Assembly (NCBI GenBank): GCA_002914845.1
Contig: JXTC01000298.1
Location: forward strand, 140,287-204,286
Length of the DNA: 64,000 nt
Reading direction: 5' to 3'
Origin: Trema orientale
Taxonomy: Eukaryota > Streptophyta > Magnoliopsida > Rosales > Cannabaceae
Shown: one piece after another, positions 21,601 to 34,341 of the stretch
Position numbering within the stretch: the stretch's first letter is position 1
Layout: each line of letters opens with the position of its first letter
The notes under the pieces: model-generated
Seen by the model: only the letters and a program-made list of their open reading frames with translations
Told to the model about the DNA's origin: nothing
Databases searched by the model: none
Position numbers and translations under genes: made by a program

Positions 21601-23573
21601 TATCAATGACAACTGGGTTCATTTTATGACCCTATCTTTTATGATTGGCTCGACAGTTTTTAAAGTCACAATGATGGTGGGTCTAACTATGCCCGAAGCC
21701 GAAGGTTGAAGATGTGAACTCAAAACTACAAACTAGAAAGTAAACCTATTGCACATGATTATTAATATAATTCATGCCTATTTTCTAGGAATATGAGTTT
21801 AATTAATTTAAGTATCAATAAAAGCAAAACCAATCACTAGTGTTTTGGGACAATTTTAATTGCATTTTTTTATACATGGATTATATACCTTTCTGTTAGT
21901 TGTATTAATTATGTTTTCAGTCTCCCTAAAAAAAAATATTGTACGTTTTAATATCATTTGTATTATAATAACAGAAACAAATGTTTCCGACGCTATCTAC
22001 ACAAGTGAAGTCAACAACCCGAGAAAATTTGAGGTTGAAAAAATTAAATAATGTGGCATAATCTCCACAAAGGACACCATATTAAATAATGATCTATTTG
22101 AAGTCATGAGTATGTAAGCAACTAGATATACCAGAATAATGGTAGACGACTCATTTCCTACTTAAACTTGGAAAATTAAAACCGCATGATATCAGATTAG
22201 TTTGTGTATGTAAATATAAGTATGTATATTTATATAAATAATTAATGTCCTTAATATTGATCTTCATCAAATGATATTTGATTCAGTATTTGGGAGAAAT
22301 TATGATTTAATGACTTTATGAGTGATTATTTAGCAAAACAAGACTGAGTGCTAGCTATTCTTTATTCTCAGTCTCATATTATATGTGTCATCAACAACTA
22401 ATATCGTGTTTTACCTATTTTTATAATGAAAGTAATCAACTTTATCATGTCAATCCCATGATTCCCATCATTACACGATGCAATTATATTTTTCCATATA
22501 ATTATGGACACCTGTATCATGATACGACTTAGCCAAATACACACCACTCATATATGATTTTCGCATTTTTCTACATAATCTACAGAAACCAAAAGTCAGC
22601 CAAACCCAAGACGAAAAAATCAACACGCAAAAGATGTAATTAAAAAACAAATAAATTAGATTAAAATAACTTAGTACACAAATCATATGATGCAAGAGAA
22701 CTCCTATTTTCTGACTTCAGTCAAATTTTTAGCAAACATCGTATTCACATAGTTAATTTGTTAGAAACTTACTTAGTTGTAATACACATATACATACATA
22801 TATATATATATGCATATATAATATTAGAAAGATAAGATAATTTACCAAAGTCCAAAGGTAGAAACCGTACATGATCAAGATGTGAATGTGATTTATTTTA
22901 CCTTGCAAGGGCGCGTGGGTCCCAAGAAGAAGGAACGGCGTTACGGACTTCATCGGACAGGACAAGCGGGTAGCGATCGATATGAACGTTGAATAGTATT
23001 ATGAAGTAGCCATCTAGACCCAAGTTCTTAACGTTGGCAGCATCAGTTGCCCATGATCCACTTTGGAATCCAAACATCGAATTAAACAACCCGGACGGGA
23101 TTTTCCCCGGCACCGACGATTTTTGGTTGAAAAACTCCGACATCTGCCCGAGTTTCATGACATTAAATAATAACAACAACAACAACAAAATTAATAATAA
23201 CTTTTTTTTTTCTAATAATAAAGTTATTATTATGCATCGCGTGTTTAAATTTAATTAGATTGGATTAGATTAGATGGAATAGAATACACGAACTCTTTAT
23301 TTAGTCTAAATAGAGAATTATAATTACCTGATTAAAGTTGAGAACATCGGATTGGTACCGAATCCGGTCACCTTTGTCGCATTTTATGTCGGAAGAAACG
23401 TCATCCACGGCTCCAAAGCCGGGTACGGCGAGCGGTCTCTTGTCAGCGTGGTTGAGCAAGACTAGCCTTTCTTTGCCTTTGCAGTACTTAAGACGGAAAT
23501 CTGAGGTCAAATCAAAGCCTTTTCCTAGGCTGCTCACAGCTCTCTCCACAATTCTACTATTAGATTCACTCAT
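15605..23573 (-). CDS. MACPF domain protein, At1g14780-like (8 exons, 602 aa)
   Basis: Exons (- strand): 23573-23328, 23143-22902, 18758-18557, 18443-18369, 17555-17372, 17067-16898, 16805-16741, 16229-15605. All introns are GT-AG and the joined frame is open for 603 codons including the TAA. The start is the ATG opening MSESNSRIVERAVSSLGKGF. The MACPF signature Y-G-T-H-I-x6-G-G sits at residues 168-180, followed by a GDQLFTG segment. The C-terminal half has FIPITSLLKG, WAPIYNDLPLGP and the closing GPQDNPGHWLVTGARLYVEKGKIG block. No signal peptide or membrane helix is obvious. Plant MACPF proteins such as CAD1 and NSL1 restrain cell death and salicylate-mediated defence. This copy most resembles Arabidopsis At1g14780 from memory, and its own role is inference. 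Length fits the family (about 560-630). Intron 2 is unusually long (4143 bp). Confidence 0.93.
18759..22901 (-). other. 4.1-kb intron 2 of the MACPF gene
   Basis: Bounded by donor CAAG|GTAAAAT and acceptor TTTTATAG|GTTC on the - strand. It contains a tandem repeat array at its 3' end, two A-rich runs (about 19731-19751 and 19886-19910) and otherwise AT-rich sequence. No coding or clear transposon was recognised in 19650-22900. Confidence 0.85.
18850..19275. repeat. exact 213-bp tandem duplication in intron 2
   Basis: Units 18850-19062 and 19063-19275 appear identical. Each starts CCAATTGATAACTAAATTACC and ends GACAAGCATCTTGTG. More diverged relatives of the unit continue to about 19620 (ATTGTGTGCACCAAAAATTTC, CGTTGTGTGCATTAAAAATG), so this is a young expansion of an older array. 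Confidence 0.93.
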
Positions 23574-23655
23574 ATTTATTTCTAATCTCTCTCTCCCTCC
23601 TCTATATATCTTTAATTTAAGAGATGAAGAATAAAATGATGATAAGGATAGTTTG

Positions 23656-23685
23656 GAGAAGAGAAGAGAAGAGAAGAGAAGAGAG
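23656..23685. repeat. (GAGAA)n microsatellite in MACPF upstream region
   Basis: About six GAGAA units. On the gene strand this is a CT-rich tract about 85-110 bases before the ATG, common in plant 5' leaders. A TATATA motif lies near 23603-23608, too close to the ATG to be the only promoter TATA. Confidence 0.8.
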
Positions 23686-25718
23686 TTAATGGTTGAGACT
23701 AGAGGAAGTGACAAGACTAGGAATGTTTCTATGGCAGGTATGTATATGAAAAAGAGAGGATAGGAAACGGCATAACTATAGGGACCATAAAGTATGGGAA
23801 AGTTCATATGCTACTTATTGTTTTAAGCTAAAAACTTTGACCATTCCCGTCCGTATCTGTGTTACTATTTTATCCTATTTCCTGTCTACTATTGTTAAAA
23901 AAAAAAAAAAAAAAAAAGCTTTCGATTAATTATACCGTTTATGTTATTGTGTTAAAATAATATGGTCTTGAATTTAAAGAATTTGGCTTGATCGAAGTGG
24001 TGTAGAACAAGCCTACGGTGAATTAAGATTATAAGTAACTATTCCTTCACAAAAAAAAGATTATCAGTAATTATTTATGTTATCAGTTATGCAACACACG
24101 ATACATATGGGAGAGATTTAAATAGTAATTTTTGTAAAAAAAATACTGTCAATAAATACAAATGTTCTCATTAATTAATGATGATGTCGTTTATAAAAAT
24201 ATCACCAATAGGTATAAACATTCCATTCTTTATTTCATTCCTAAATACTTTTTTTGTGAGGAGTCATTTCTTTTCATTAAGTTTCCTTAACCTTTTTTTC
24301 TCCAATGGTTCTATTAACTTTTTTGTTTTTTCCATTTATTATCCAAATTAATAAAATCAATTTTTTTTGTCTTCTATAATATTAATTATTCAATTAATAT
24401 ATTATGATTTATATAATGAATTTAATATATTATAATAAAAATCCTATAAAATAGCAACTTCTCTCATAAACATTAACATCAACCGTGTTTAAAAAAACAT
24501 TAACATTAACCGTGTGAAAACAAACTGCGATAAACATTAACAATGTTACATTAGGGGAATCAGATCAACGAATGTTCAAAATTATGTTGAAAATAACTAT
24601 TGTTAAATAAAATAAGTAATAAATACTCCAAGTATTTTTGGCTAACTACTACTAATTAATGAAAACCGTTGAATTAATATCCAACAGTCAAGAATTTTGT
24701 AACTTCAGTATCCTTTCATTTAAGGGGAAAAAAAAAGGAAGAAACTTGAGTAGTGTTCATTTCACCGCTTAAATAAATAAATTAATTAAGAAAACCCCGT
24801 TTTAAAGTAATCATTATAAAGAAAGGTAAATATATACGGTAAAATTTGGTTATTCAAGGAAAAAAACTTTTGAAAAAATATCCCTTTACAAGTATAAATT
24901 ATTTTCTTCAATTTTGATTTTTCTAGCTTGTTAGGTGTATGTACTGTTTGTCAATCTTTTTACTCAAAATTCTCTTGAGAATCTTGTTTTCATTAAAGAC
25001 TTTGTGTTAGGTACCACATCTCCCATATGATTTAAAATGTGATACTTACGTAAAAGTTTTAACACAGTTTCAGACGAAGAAAAAAAAAAAGTAAAACTAG
25101 TTATCTTCAATGTATCAATCTTTATTGAAGTTTAAGATTTTAGTGACCAAAAGTTTCAATTCGACGGTTAGTTAGAAAACTGATATATCATTTATTTAAC
25201 CCAAAGCATTATCGAAGCGGTACACCGTACACAGAGCTAGAAGTACACTTCATGTCCCAAAAGTCATGTGAAGGAAGTTTCTTGATTCTTGAGGCTCTAA
25301 GTCAAAGCGGCGGACTTTTATTATTTAAGACCCAAAATTTAAAAGAAAAGAAAACCCTTGGGCCGTTTCATAAAGCCTATTTCTATAATAAAATTCATAA
25401 TTGAGGCCTTGATCAAGTTGGAATTTGCTATCTTTCCTAACAGTTTCTTTAGTAATAATTGGACTTGGAAAGTTGTGACTTCCTTTTAAGATTTGAGACT
25501 AATGGTTCGATGATTTTTTTTTTTTTTTTTTTGGGGAGAAAAGAGACGAATGGTTCGAATTTGGCCACCCTTATTTTATTACTAATAATAGGGTTAATAA
25601 TAAGAATTTAACTAATTAAGAAATTTTGAATTTTGTTTTTTGGAAATACAGAAATTTTGAATTTGATTCAGTTTTTCTATAAAAATATTATTCGAGTCAA
25701 ATTCTGTGTTTATATTAT
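23686..25718. other. AT-rich upstream/intergenic, nothing recognised
   Basis: Presumably includes the MACPF promoter. Long A and T runs only; no gene or element with clear ends. Confidence 0.5.
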
Positions 25719-26290
25719 GATTTCAAACTTTCCAATTTTGGTAATGTTTGTATGTTTTTTTTTTTTTTCAAGATTTTTATTCTGGCTTTCCGTTTAATGG
25801 GCTTATTTTTGTTTTTATTTTATTTGTATATTTTTGTTACCTCCGAAGACGTAGCTTAATTTGCATATAGTCTTGACAGTATTACATCGCTAGAATAATT
25901 GTTACACAATTGATTTCAAACTTTCCAAATTTTGTAAAGTTTTTCATTTTTTATGGATTTTATTACGATTTTCCATTTAATGGGTATAGTTGAGTTAGTT
26001 AATTTTTATTCTATTTGTCTTTTTTCTTTTTCTTTTTTTTTTTTCACTCAAAAGAATATTAGTTCAATTGGCATGTAGAATTGGGAGCTGCAAAAAGAAT
26101 GGAAAAAAAAAAAAAAGTCGCCAGACACCCTTTTGTTCCATTGTTGATTTCAAACTCTTTGGTAAGTTTTGCAATTTTTATGATTTTTTTTAATGGGTTT
26201 AATATTTTTTTCATTTTGATTGTTTTTTTTTCCATCCAAAGACTTTAGCTTGATTGGCACATAGAATTTTGGCCTGTGTTACATTACACC
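25719..26290. repeat. degenerate three-copy tandem repeat (~193-234 bp)
   Basis: The block GATTTCAAACTTTCCAA...TTTTCCATTTAATGGG...GCTTAATTGGCATATAG begins at 25719, 25912 and 26146. Copies are diverged and carry different poly-T lengths. Non-coding. Confidence 0.7.
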
Positions 26291-27506
26291 TTTGTGTTTG
26301 GTTTGCCGGGGAAGTATTACTAAGTCTCATCTTCTAGAATGTCCTGTGTTACACGTTCCCAACTGGGTACCTCTTTCATTTGAAGGCCCCTTTAACTTGG
26401 AGCATTGGAACCTTACTTTGATTCCTTTTTTGTGTTAATGCGGGAGAAATATTCCTATTCAATTTGGAATTAGTTTAAGCTGGACAGAACAAGTGAAGCT
26501 TTTTGCTTTGCAGAGGCAAAGTAAAACAGCTCTGATAATTTGGAGGCTATACATAATTCGGGGGGGTGGATGTCTCCAAAAATCTATCTATGATTCTAAA
26601 TGGCTTTATATAGTGTTAAAGAATAATAAATCTTTCGTCATCTATTAATGACAAAAAAAAAATACTGAAACATAGCAATAACAACTGTACTTTTTCCTTT
26701 TGGCTTAATTTGCATATACACTTGCTTAAAACAAGCTTAATTTCCCTTTCTTTCTTAAGTAATATTCGTGTACATGTGTAGATATGTAATTTCTCAGTGA
26801 GTATTTTTTTTTTCTTTTTAAGATACTTTCTTATACTCCATTGTTCTACATCATATATGCTTTATTTTCTACCCATTAAGCTATTTGATTTTCTTTTCTC
26901 TTTTCATAATATTTCTTAGCCAAAAAAAAAAAAGAAAAAAAACCGTATTTATTTTCTTTATTTACCATTCACCATAGGAGCAATATACATTAAAATTTTC
27001 TTGAATAGAAAATGGAGAAGACAAAAAATTAGATTTTAAAAACTAATGGATAGTAAAATATTAAGAAGGTGGAAAAAGAAATACTTCAAAAATATTTACT
27101 AACGTACATTTTTGTACTTAAATAAAATTTGAAAGATGTGTAAAAGGAAATTTAAAATTTTACGAGGGATCTATTTAAAAAGGTGATGGGAAGAGGAAAA
27201 AAAGAGTGATGATAGAGTCATCCATTTTATCTTTGTACTCTCACTTTACAAATTTTAGAGGGAGACTTCATGTATAATATAGACATGCTCACTAGTTTCT
27301 TGTAGCGCATTTTTATTTTTACCATGATCAAATTGCATGAGTGTAGTGCATTTTTAATTTTACCATGATCAAATTGCGTGAGTATCACTTGAATATAAAT
27401 AAACATGTTAATCAGTCAACGACGGTTCAAAAGTCACACTATTTATGCAATATATTTCCGTATCCAACTAATGGATTCCCATTATCTTCTAAGAAGAAAC
27501 AGTAAC
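26291..27506. other. AT-rich intergenic with one higher-GC patch
   Basis: About 26300-26600 is less AT-rich and can be read as interrupted peptide (for example HVPNWVPLSFEGPFNLEHW), but I do not recognise it. It may be an eroded gene or transposon fragment. The rest is featureless. Confidence 0.35.
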
Positions 27507-28615
27507 AAATATATTTTTGGCTTTTTAATACAAAAATCCTCTGAACTCGAAACAATTTAGTAAAATTAATCAAAACTCAATTTTTTGTAGCAAAACTCCT
27601 TGAAGTCCTTAATATTGGTTCTGTTAGAAAAGAACGGTGTTTTTGTTGTTTTCTTTTTACGGTTAAGTCTCAATATTTTTTATTAATGACTTTTAAGTCC
27701 TCATTCTTAGATATTTATTTTATACTAATCTTTTTCAATCTTTTCAGTCCAACTGTCGTTAATTAATACTTGTCGAAAACATGCTCATCTTAGGAGTAAA
27801 ATTGGAAATAAAAAGAAATTATTATATATATATATTTTTAAAAAAAGTTATGATCTCATTTTCGTTCAAGATGGAGGGAAGAAATTAGAAAATTTTATAA
27901 GGTTCCAATATGGATCTAGTTTGATTTAAATATTCATATATCTAGAAGAGAGATATATGAATACTTGGACCAAAGTAGATCTACTTAGAATCATATAAAA
28001 TTTTGACAATATGTCCCGTAAAATTGGTAATATAAGTCCCATAAATTGGAATAATAAACATAAAATTGGCACTATATATTCCATAAATTTGGCAATGTAA
28101 GTCCCATAAAATTGGAACAACAAAACATAAAATTGGCATTATATATCCCATAAATTTGGCAATATATCCATATACATCTCTTCTAGATATATTAATACTT
28201 GGACCAAAGTAGATCTATATTGGAACTATATTAAATTTTCTAATTTCTTACATTTGTCTTAAACGATAACCTAACTCTTTAAAATAATAATAACAAAAAT
28301 TTTCCTTTATTTCTAATTTTACTCCTACTAAAATAAGTACGTTTTGGACAAGTACTAATTGACGATAGTATTAGACCAAAAGAATAAAAGGGGTTAACAT
28401 AAAACAAAAATCTAAGAATGAGGACCCAAAAGCTACAAATAAAAGATGTGGACTTAACTGTAAAGAAAATAATAAAAAACACTTTTCTTTTCTAAAAGAA
28501 CTAATATTAGGGACTTCAGAGGGTTTTACTCCAACAAATTGAGTTTGGAGTTAATTTTAATAATTTATTTCGAGTTCAGGGAAATTTTGTATTAAAAAGC
28601 CTATTTTTTTGGAGG
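27507..28615. mobile_element. foldback / long-TIR DNA element (~1.1 kb)
   Basis: Two arms of about 430 bp (27519-27955 and about 28165-28602) are inverted copies of each other. The outer ends are GGCTTTTTAATACAAA and its complement TTTGTATTAAAAAGCC. Shared arm landmarks include TCCTCATTCTTAG and AGTACTTGTCCAAAACGT-like segments. The centre (about 27990-28180) holds two ~70-bp tandem units around CCCATAAATTTGGCAAT. A further hairpin lies at about 27912-27988. Candidate target duplication: AACAGTAAC (27498-27506) and AACAGTGAC (28616-28624), 8 of 9 matching. A tighter boundary at 27519-28602 is the alternative. It is non-coding and Mutator-like by structure. Confidence 0.8.
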
Positions 28616-28624
28616 AACAGTGAC

Positions 28625-29772
28625 AGGTATTACTCGACATTTGGAAACAAGAAAAGAAAAAGTAAATAAGCCTATCTCTAAGAAAATATGCTAATTCTAA
28701 ATTTAGCACGATACGTTAAATTGAGCACGTATTTTTTTTTGGTTTTTTTTTTCTTTTGACAATCATATTATTTGGATTTTACTCTAATATATTCATGCTA
28801 AAAATAATACTATTTTGGTTTTTCTCGAATGTATTCATGCTAAAAACCAATGCTATTTTTTTTTTAAAGAAAACAATTTCATTAAACTCAGATAAAAATT
28901 AGAATAACAAATTAGATTACATAGAATTTTTTATAATGAAAATCAAAAAGTCGAATCATAAACGTGGAAAAAAAAAATCCTTCTATGATCTTGCAACAAA
29001 GATGATCCCCATCAATAATTTTAGAGAAAAACTCTATCAAAGACTTATTAGGGCTCTTCACTAGCTCTTTTCAATTCTTCACTATTCAAATTGGTACTTT
29101 TGATTTATTCAACAAATGAACTGTTGCAAAATTCGAACTACGATATTAACAAACTCTCTAATCTGGATCTATATAGAGCTAAATGATAACCACAATAACA
29201 AAATAAAACTACTAACAAAAATATAAATACCTACAAATATAGATATGGATAGATAAAAAATATTATAGATTTAGACCTAAGTGGACATTTATATTTACAA
29301 ATAGAATTATTATTTGAAAATAAAAGCAAAAACGAGAAAAATAAAATAAAAAGAGAAGAACCCATACTAGAAAGAGGGAAAGATCCTCCTCTCTCGTAGG
29401 GGAAAGACACTTACTAAAGTCTTCAAAGATAGAGAAAAAGAATAATATTATTTTGTATTTAAATAATAACTCAATTTACAAAACTATCGTTTTTCTATTA
29501 TGAACTTTTATTATTTTACCATTCAATTTCTAATCATAAAACTTTCACGCTTTACCTATTAAGTGTGAATGATTTTCCACACTTTCCACTAACTATGATT
29601 CTTCCATTTTCTTTGTCTTGTAAAATATGTGAATAAGAAAATAGTGAATGATAGCGTTTTTTTAAAAATTTAGTTTGAATAAAATTTTAAATTATATTTA
29701 AAGAAAATTTAAAACTATATACATGTATCAAATTTTTCCATATTGTAAAATTTATGCATTTTTCAAATTTAA
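28625..29772. other. AT-rich intergenic, nothing recognised
   Basis: No gene, RNA or bounded repeat seen. It contains two copies of a short TATTCATGCTAAAAA motif (about 28790 and 28832). Confidence 0.5.
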
Positions 29773-29915
29773 ATAATAACAATACTATAAAATTTAACAC
29801 ATGCTATAATAACAATATTATAAATTCTAACACATACTAATGACAAAATTGTAAATTTTAGCTCATACTATAATAAAAATACTGTAAATTTTAATACGTG
29901 ATAAAATTTAGCATG
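29773..29915. repeat. ~33-bp minisatellite, 4-5 degenerate copies
   Basis: Units of the form TAATAACAATACTATAAA followed by ATTTAACACATGCTA recur four to five times with substitutions. Non-coding. Confidence 0.7.
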
Positions 29916-30888
29916 TACTATTCTTTGTGTTGTATTTAATACAACGAACAAAATATACTAAAAAAGTTGTGATATATAATATAAGATAAGTTTTTAATAG
30001 GTATTTTCATTTTTGCTCCATTGATGGGTATTAGACTAAGCTAAAAATGTCCTACAATAGCAAATTAATTCCACTTATTTCCATTCTAATTTCAATTCTT
30101 ATAAGGAAACTAATTACTTCTATTTTGATTTAAAGTCATGTACATAATAAGTTTTCAAAATATTTTTCATATCCGTGAAATGGAATTAAAAAAAAATTCC
30201 ATTTAAAAATGGAAAATTCTATTATTTTTCTCCTTTTGTGTTTCTTATATTATTTCAATTTTAATTTTTTTAATATGAATGAAATATTTTTTGGAATTTA
30301 GCTATTTTTTTATAGAATGTGATTTTGTCATCTTTTAATTTTGAGAAATTTCAATTACCTATAATATGAATTTGATTTTTTTTATAGAATTTAATTATCA
30401 AATTTCTTACATTTTTTATTGATAATTTAATTTAATATGTATTATATACTTGGCTTTAGTGTTTGATGGTGAGTTTGTTACTTTCTAATTTATATTGAAT
30501 TAACTTTGATATGAAATAAATTTTATGTGAAATTAAAATTAATGAGAATTATCCTTCAAAAAAAATTTTAATGGGAATCAGAATATTAGGAATATATATT
30601 AAATTATTAATGGAATAAGATTTAAAAACTAAAAACTTCACAATACAAACGTTCATCTTAATTGGTAAAAAAAAAAAAACAAACAGGTTATCACTATCTA
30701 AATTATTTAATGATATTCTATATTTAGATAAACATTAAATATATTAAATCTTTTAGTACATTTACTCAACTCATTATAATCATCTTATCACAATCAAACG
30801 ATCTAAATCAAAGTACTTATTGATAGATTAATACTACTATACTCATTGAAGAAGTATCACATGTGTGTATATATATATATATATGTAT
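29916..30888. other. AT-rich intergenic, nothing recognised
   Basis: No supported feature apart from an (AT)n run at about 30869-30884. Confidence 0.5.
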
Positions 30889-31149
30889 GAGCCATAATCC
30901 AATAGGTATTTTTTTAACCAATCCATATGTATTATGGTGTCTAATTAAAATTTATCATGTATGTCTTTTTATAGTAAAAGATAGAGAGGAAAAAATATTA
31001 AATAATGTATATTTATTATAATTATCATTATTGTTATTATTATTTACAACTACTCAAATCAAGGTAGCCGTTAGATAATATGATCCAATAGCTAAAAAAG
31101 AAAATACTTATAGATAGGTAAAAAATAAATGCCTACTGGATTGGTACTC
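30889..31149. mobile_element. hAT-like MITE family A, copy 2
   Basis: Left end GAGCCATAATCCAATAGGTATT; right end CCTACTGGATTGGTACTC, whose complement GAGTACCAATCCAGTAGG matches the left end. The internal part matches copies at 5838-6075 and 49657-49885 (ATTAAATAATGTATATTTATT, GGTAGCCGTTAGATAATATGA). A TATATGT-like sequence flanks both sides. Confidence 0.85.
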
Positions 31150-31888
31150 TATATGTGTGTTTATATATAGCATGCCAATAAAGAGCATTTTTTTTTAGAC
31201 AAATGCTAAAATTTAGCATTGGTATAAGTTATAACTTGCTCATTAAGATGCCTTAACATCATATTAAAATACTAGATCTCTTTATCTTGAGATTTCCTTC
31301 ATCCTTAATCTATCTTCTATTTCTTTAGACCTCTACTACATTGGAGAGGTCCATTCATAATCAAATTCTTATCTAGAAAAATATTTCTCTTTATTTTTTT
31401 TTTCAATTGAGTAATCCTTTCCTAATGTGAAGGTATATATATATTACTATAGATCTCTCTCTTTCTAACCATATTTTATGTTTTTTCTTTTTCTTCTATT
31501 CTTTCTATGTGTTGTCTTATGGTTTTCTTCTAGATTTAAAGATTTTAAAGTCCAAATTCAAATGATTTTATTTCACGAAGATCAATCTATGCAAAAGATC
31601 ATATTTCATCGTAGTAGTAGTTGGTGAGCCAACTTAGGTAAGGAACGATAATTTGAAAGAGCAAATAAATATCTCTCGTGGATCTCTAATTGGAGTAAAA
31701 TATAATACTTTTGTAGATTATGGGCATGCTCTAGTTATTTGTAATTTAATATTTGTATTTAATAGATATTGTATTTCAATTATTGGATTTAAAAACTTTT
31801 CTTTGCTTCATATAAATTAAATAAATAATTATGAAAAATCAGTTTACTCTTCTATTGTATTTATGGTCCTAGCATAATCCGAAGCCCA
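31150..31888. other. AT-rich intergenic, nothing recognised
   Basis: No coding or element ends identified. Confidence 0.45.
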
Positions 31889-33504
31889 TAAAGAATAGAG
31901 GAAATTGCGGCAAAAATACCCGTCTTTAGTTGAAATTTACTCTTTAATATTAAATCTTTTTTTCTGACAGCAGTAATACATTCCTTCCAAATTTTGTAGC
32001 AACCGTTAAATTTTTCCATTAAGTACCACCTAATTGTACATGTATTGACATTTGAGATTTTAGGCTATTTAAAGTCATAAAAAACTTATTAAAAATTACG
32101 AAAATAAAATAAAAATAGAATATATACATATATATATGTATGATGGGGAATTTTTATAATACGACAACAATATTTAGCTATATTAATATGGTAAATTCTT
32201 TCTATTATTACTGGGCCCACCGAATTAATATTAAATGTGTGCTCCACCTGCATTGGATTAGATCCCAAACGCTATTGATGCTTCAACTTTTCAAAGTAAA
32301 AAGAAATTCTCATTTTAATTTTTTTTTTGAGTTCTTTCGTTTATCCCTTCGTTTGTAGACTTAGAATCTTTGCAATTGCAAACCACTCATCTGTACCTCT
32401 TTTTCATGGAGCTTATTGATACAAGCTCAGATACCCAAATGTTTTCTCTCATGGAATAAATCCTAGATTTTATTTTTTTTTTGAATCCTCAAGAGATCAC
32501 CTTAGACCTAGAACTTCCAATTTAAATGCATTCCCGACATTTTCTTTTATTTTCCAGACTTAATTTTTCATGTACTTTATTCCCCTGGACTTTACCGATT
32601 GAAACAGAGGAAACCTCTTCAGCTATTTATAATTTTAAAGAAAAAATTAATTTATATTATTTGCATATTTGAAAAAGGGATACTATGTATTCCCGATTTT
32701 TTATTTTATTTTTTTCTATGAACTTTGATGGAGAGTTATGGAAATACTTTGCTTTCTCTGGCTAGTGAGAATATGGAGACCAAGATTGAGATTGATGAAG
32801 ATCATGAGAGTGCTAGATTTTTCCAGGCAAAACCAATTCTTTCTCAAGCAGAAAGCTTAGCTTTACTTTAAAAAAAAAAAAAAAGTTCAACAGAGCCCAA
32901 AAAAAATGAAAAAAAAAAAAACATAAAAACACAAAAGAAAAGGACCATCGAATTTGCTCATCACTCTCAGTTCTGATAATCTCGGCTCCGGTAGTCTCAG
33001 TTCTATCATCCTCTCCGAATTCCTCTCTCTTTACTTTGATGGTTTCAATTTGTCATCCTCCTCAAGTTTCTCTCTCTCTCTACCCAGATCTAAAATCTTT
33101 TTTCTTGATAACCAACCCAGATCTGAAAATTTTCTATCCTTTTACCCAGATCTAGAATTTGTGGCATAGATATGAAGTTTCTGTTGTCTCTATTTTCATT
33201 CTATACCTTACATTACTTCTCTTCTATTTTTTTTTTCTTTACTCATTTATTTTTGTTAACGTCTTTCATATTTTTTTTCTTATTTGATTTATTTTCATTT
33301 CCTAAATTTTATTTCATTTTTTACATTTTTTAAAACTTCAATTAACCTCAGATGTTGACAAGTGTTATACTTAACAGAAAAATTTGACGGTTGTTACAAA
33401 ATTTGGACGGAAAATATTATTATCGTCAGAAAAAAAGATTGAGTATTGAAGTGTAAATTTCGACTAAAAATACGTATTTTTGCCGCAATTTTCTCTAAAG
33501 AATA
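31889..33504. mobile_element. Mutator-like element with 9-bp TSD, possible Pack-MULE
   Basis: The element spans 31898-33495 (1598 bp) between perfect 9-bp duplications TAAAGAATA (31889-31897 and 33496-33504). Terminal inverted repeats of about 200 bp start GAGGAAATTGCGGCAAAAATAC on the left and GAGAAAATTGCGGCAAAAATAC on the inverted right. TIR length and a 9-bp target duplication are Mutator hallmarks. No transposase is encoded, so it is non-autonomous. The interior includes a less AT-rich, TC-rich block (32941-33180) with repeated CCCAGATCT motifs and a short frame (about 32731-32868). These could be captured gene pieces, as in Pack-MULEs, but I cannot name a donor. Confidence 0.9.
32941..33180. 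other. possible captured gene/leader fragment within MULE
   Basis: Composition changes to TC-rich with serine/leucine-rich translation on + and three CCCAGATCT(G/A) repeats. The apparent + frame has no ATG. It resembles the leader and first coding part of a plant gene more than transposon filler. The donor gene is not recognised. Confidence 0.35.
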
Positions 33505-34310
33505 TATGAAAGAGATACTCATTTTTGTGGTAAACAAAAAAATTCAATTCTTCTTGTAAATGATTTTAAAGAAATTAAAAAAAAATGAAATAAAGATTTT
33601 GATCTTCCACCAGGGGAAAAAACAAAAAAAAAAAAAAAAACTCTTATATAGGGATATTCCCATGTGTAAATTCAATTCATGGAGTATTATGAACTAGTGA
33701 AGTGTTTTCATGTATCATGTGTAAATATTATTTAGGGATATTCCCATAAAACATCCTCTGTTTTAGATAAATACATGTTTAACTCTTTGTTCTCATAAAA
33801 CTCAAAAGTATTTTTTCTATTTTTCAAATCAAAAATAAAATATACCATGTGTACATTTTTGGTCAAACTTATAGTGATATATATATATATATATGTGTGT
33901 GGTCAAACTTATAGTGATATATATATATATGTGTGTCTAAAATATGATTACGAATTTTTCAAAAATATATTACCAACACTATATTATTATCTAATTTTTT
34001 TAAAAAAAAATCACCGTTTTTTCAAATTATAGAAAAATGTTAATAATATTTTTTTTCTTTTTGCAACTATTTGTAAGATATTTAAAAAAAATTTAAAGAA
34101 ATAGTTATTTGGATATCAATATCCTAAAATTATTATTGTCAGAAAAAATATAGTCAAAAATTAGATCAAAAAGAAAGTGAGTGTTACTTTGCTTTCCTCC
34201 TATTTTTAAAAATAAACTGGATACTTATGAGTTTTATGAGTATAAATGGTTAAATATGGTATTACTTAAAATGGAGTAAGTATCGTCTAGGATTATTATT
34301 ATAATTATAT

Positions 34311-34341
<31 letters not shown>

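Noticed and set aside
23301..23807. Upstream N-terminal extension of the MACPF protein
   Set aside because: The open frame extends 78 codons before MSESNS, but that part is low-complexity leader-like sequence. The family N terminus starts close to the ATG at 23573.
26300..26680. LINE or gene 3' fragment
   Set aside because: The translation is suggestive but matches no motif I can name; left unassigned.
27926..28123. - strand hydrophobic frame as a small membrane protein
   Set aside because: It lies in the tandem-repeat core of the foldback element.
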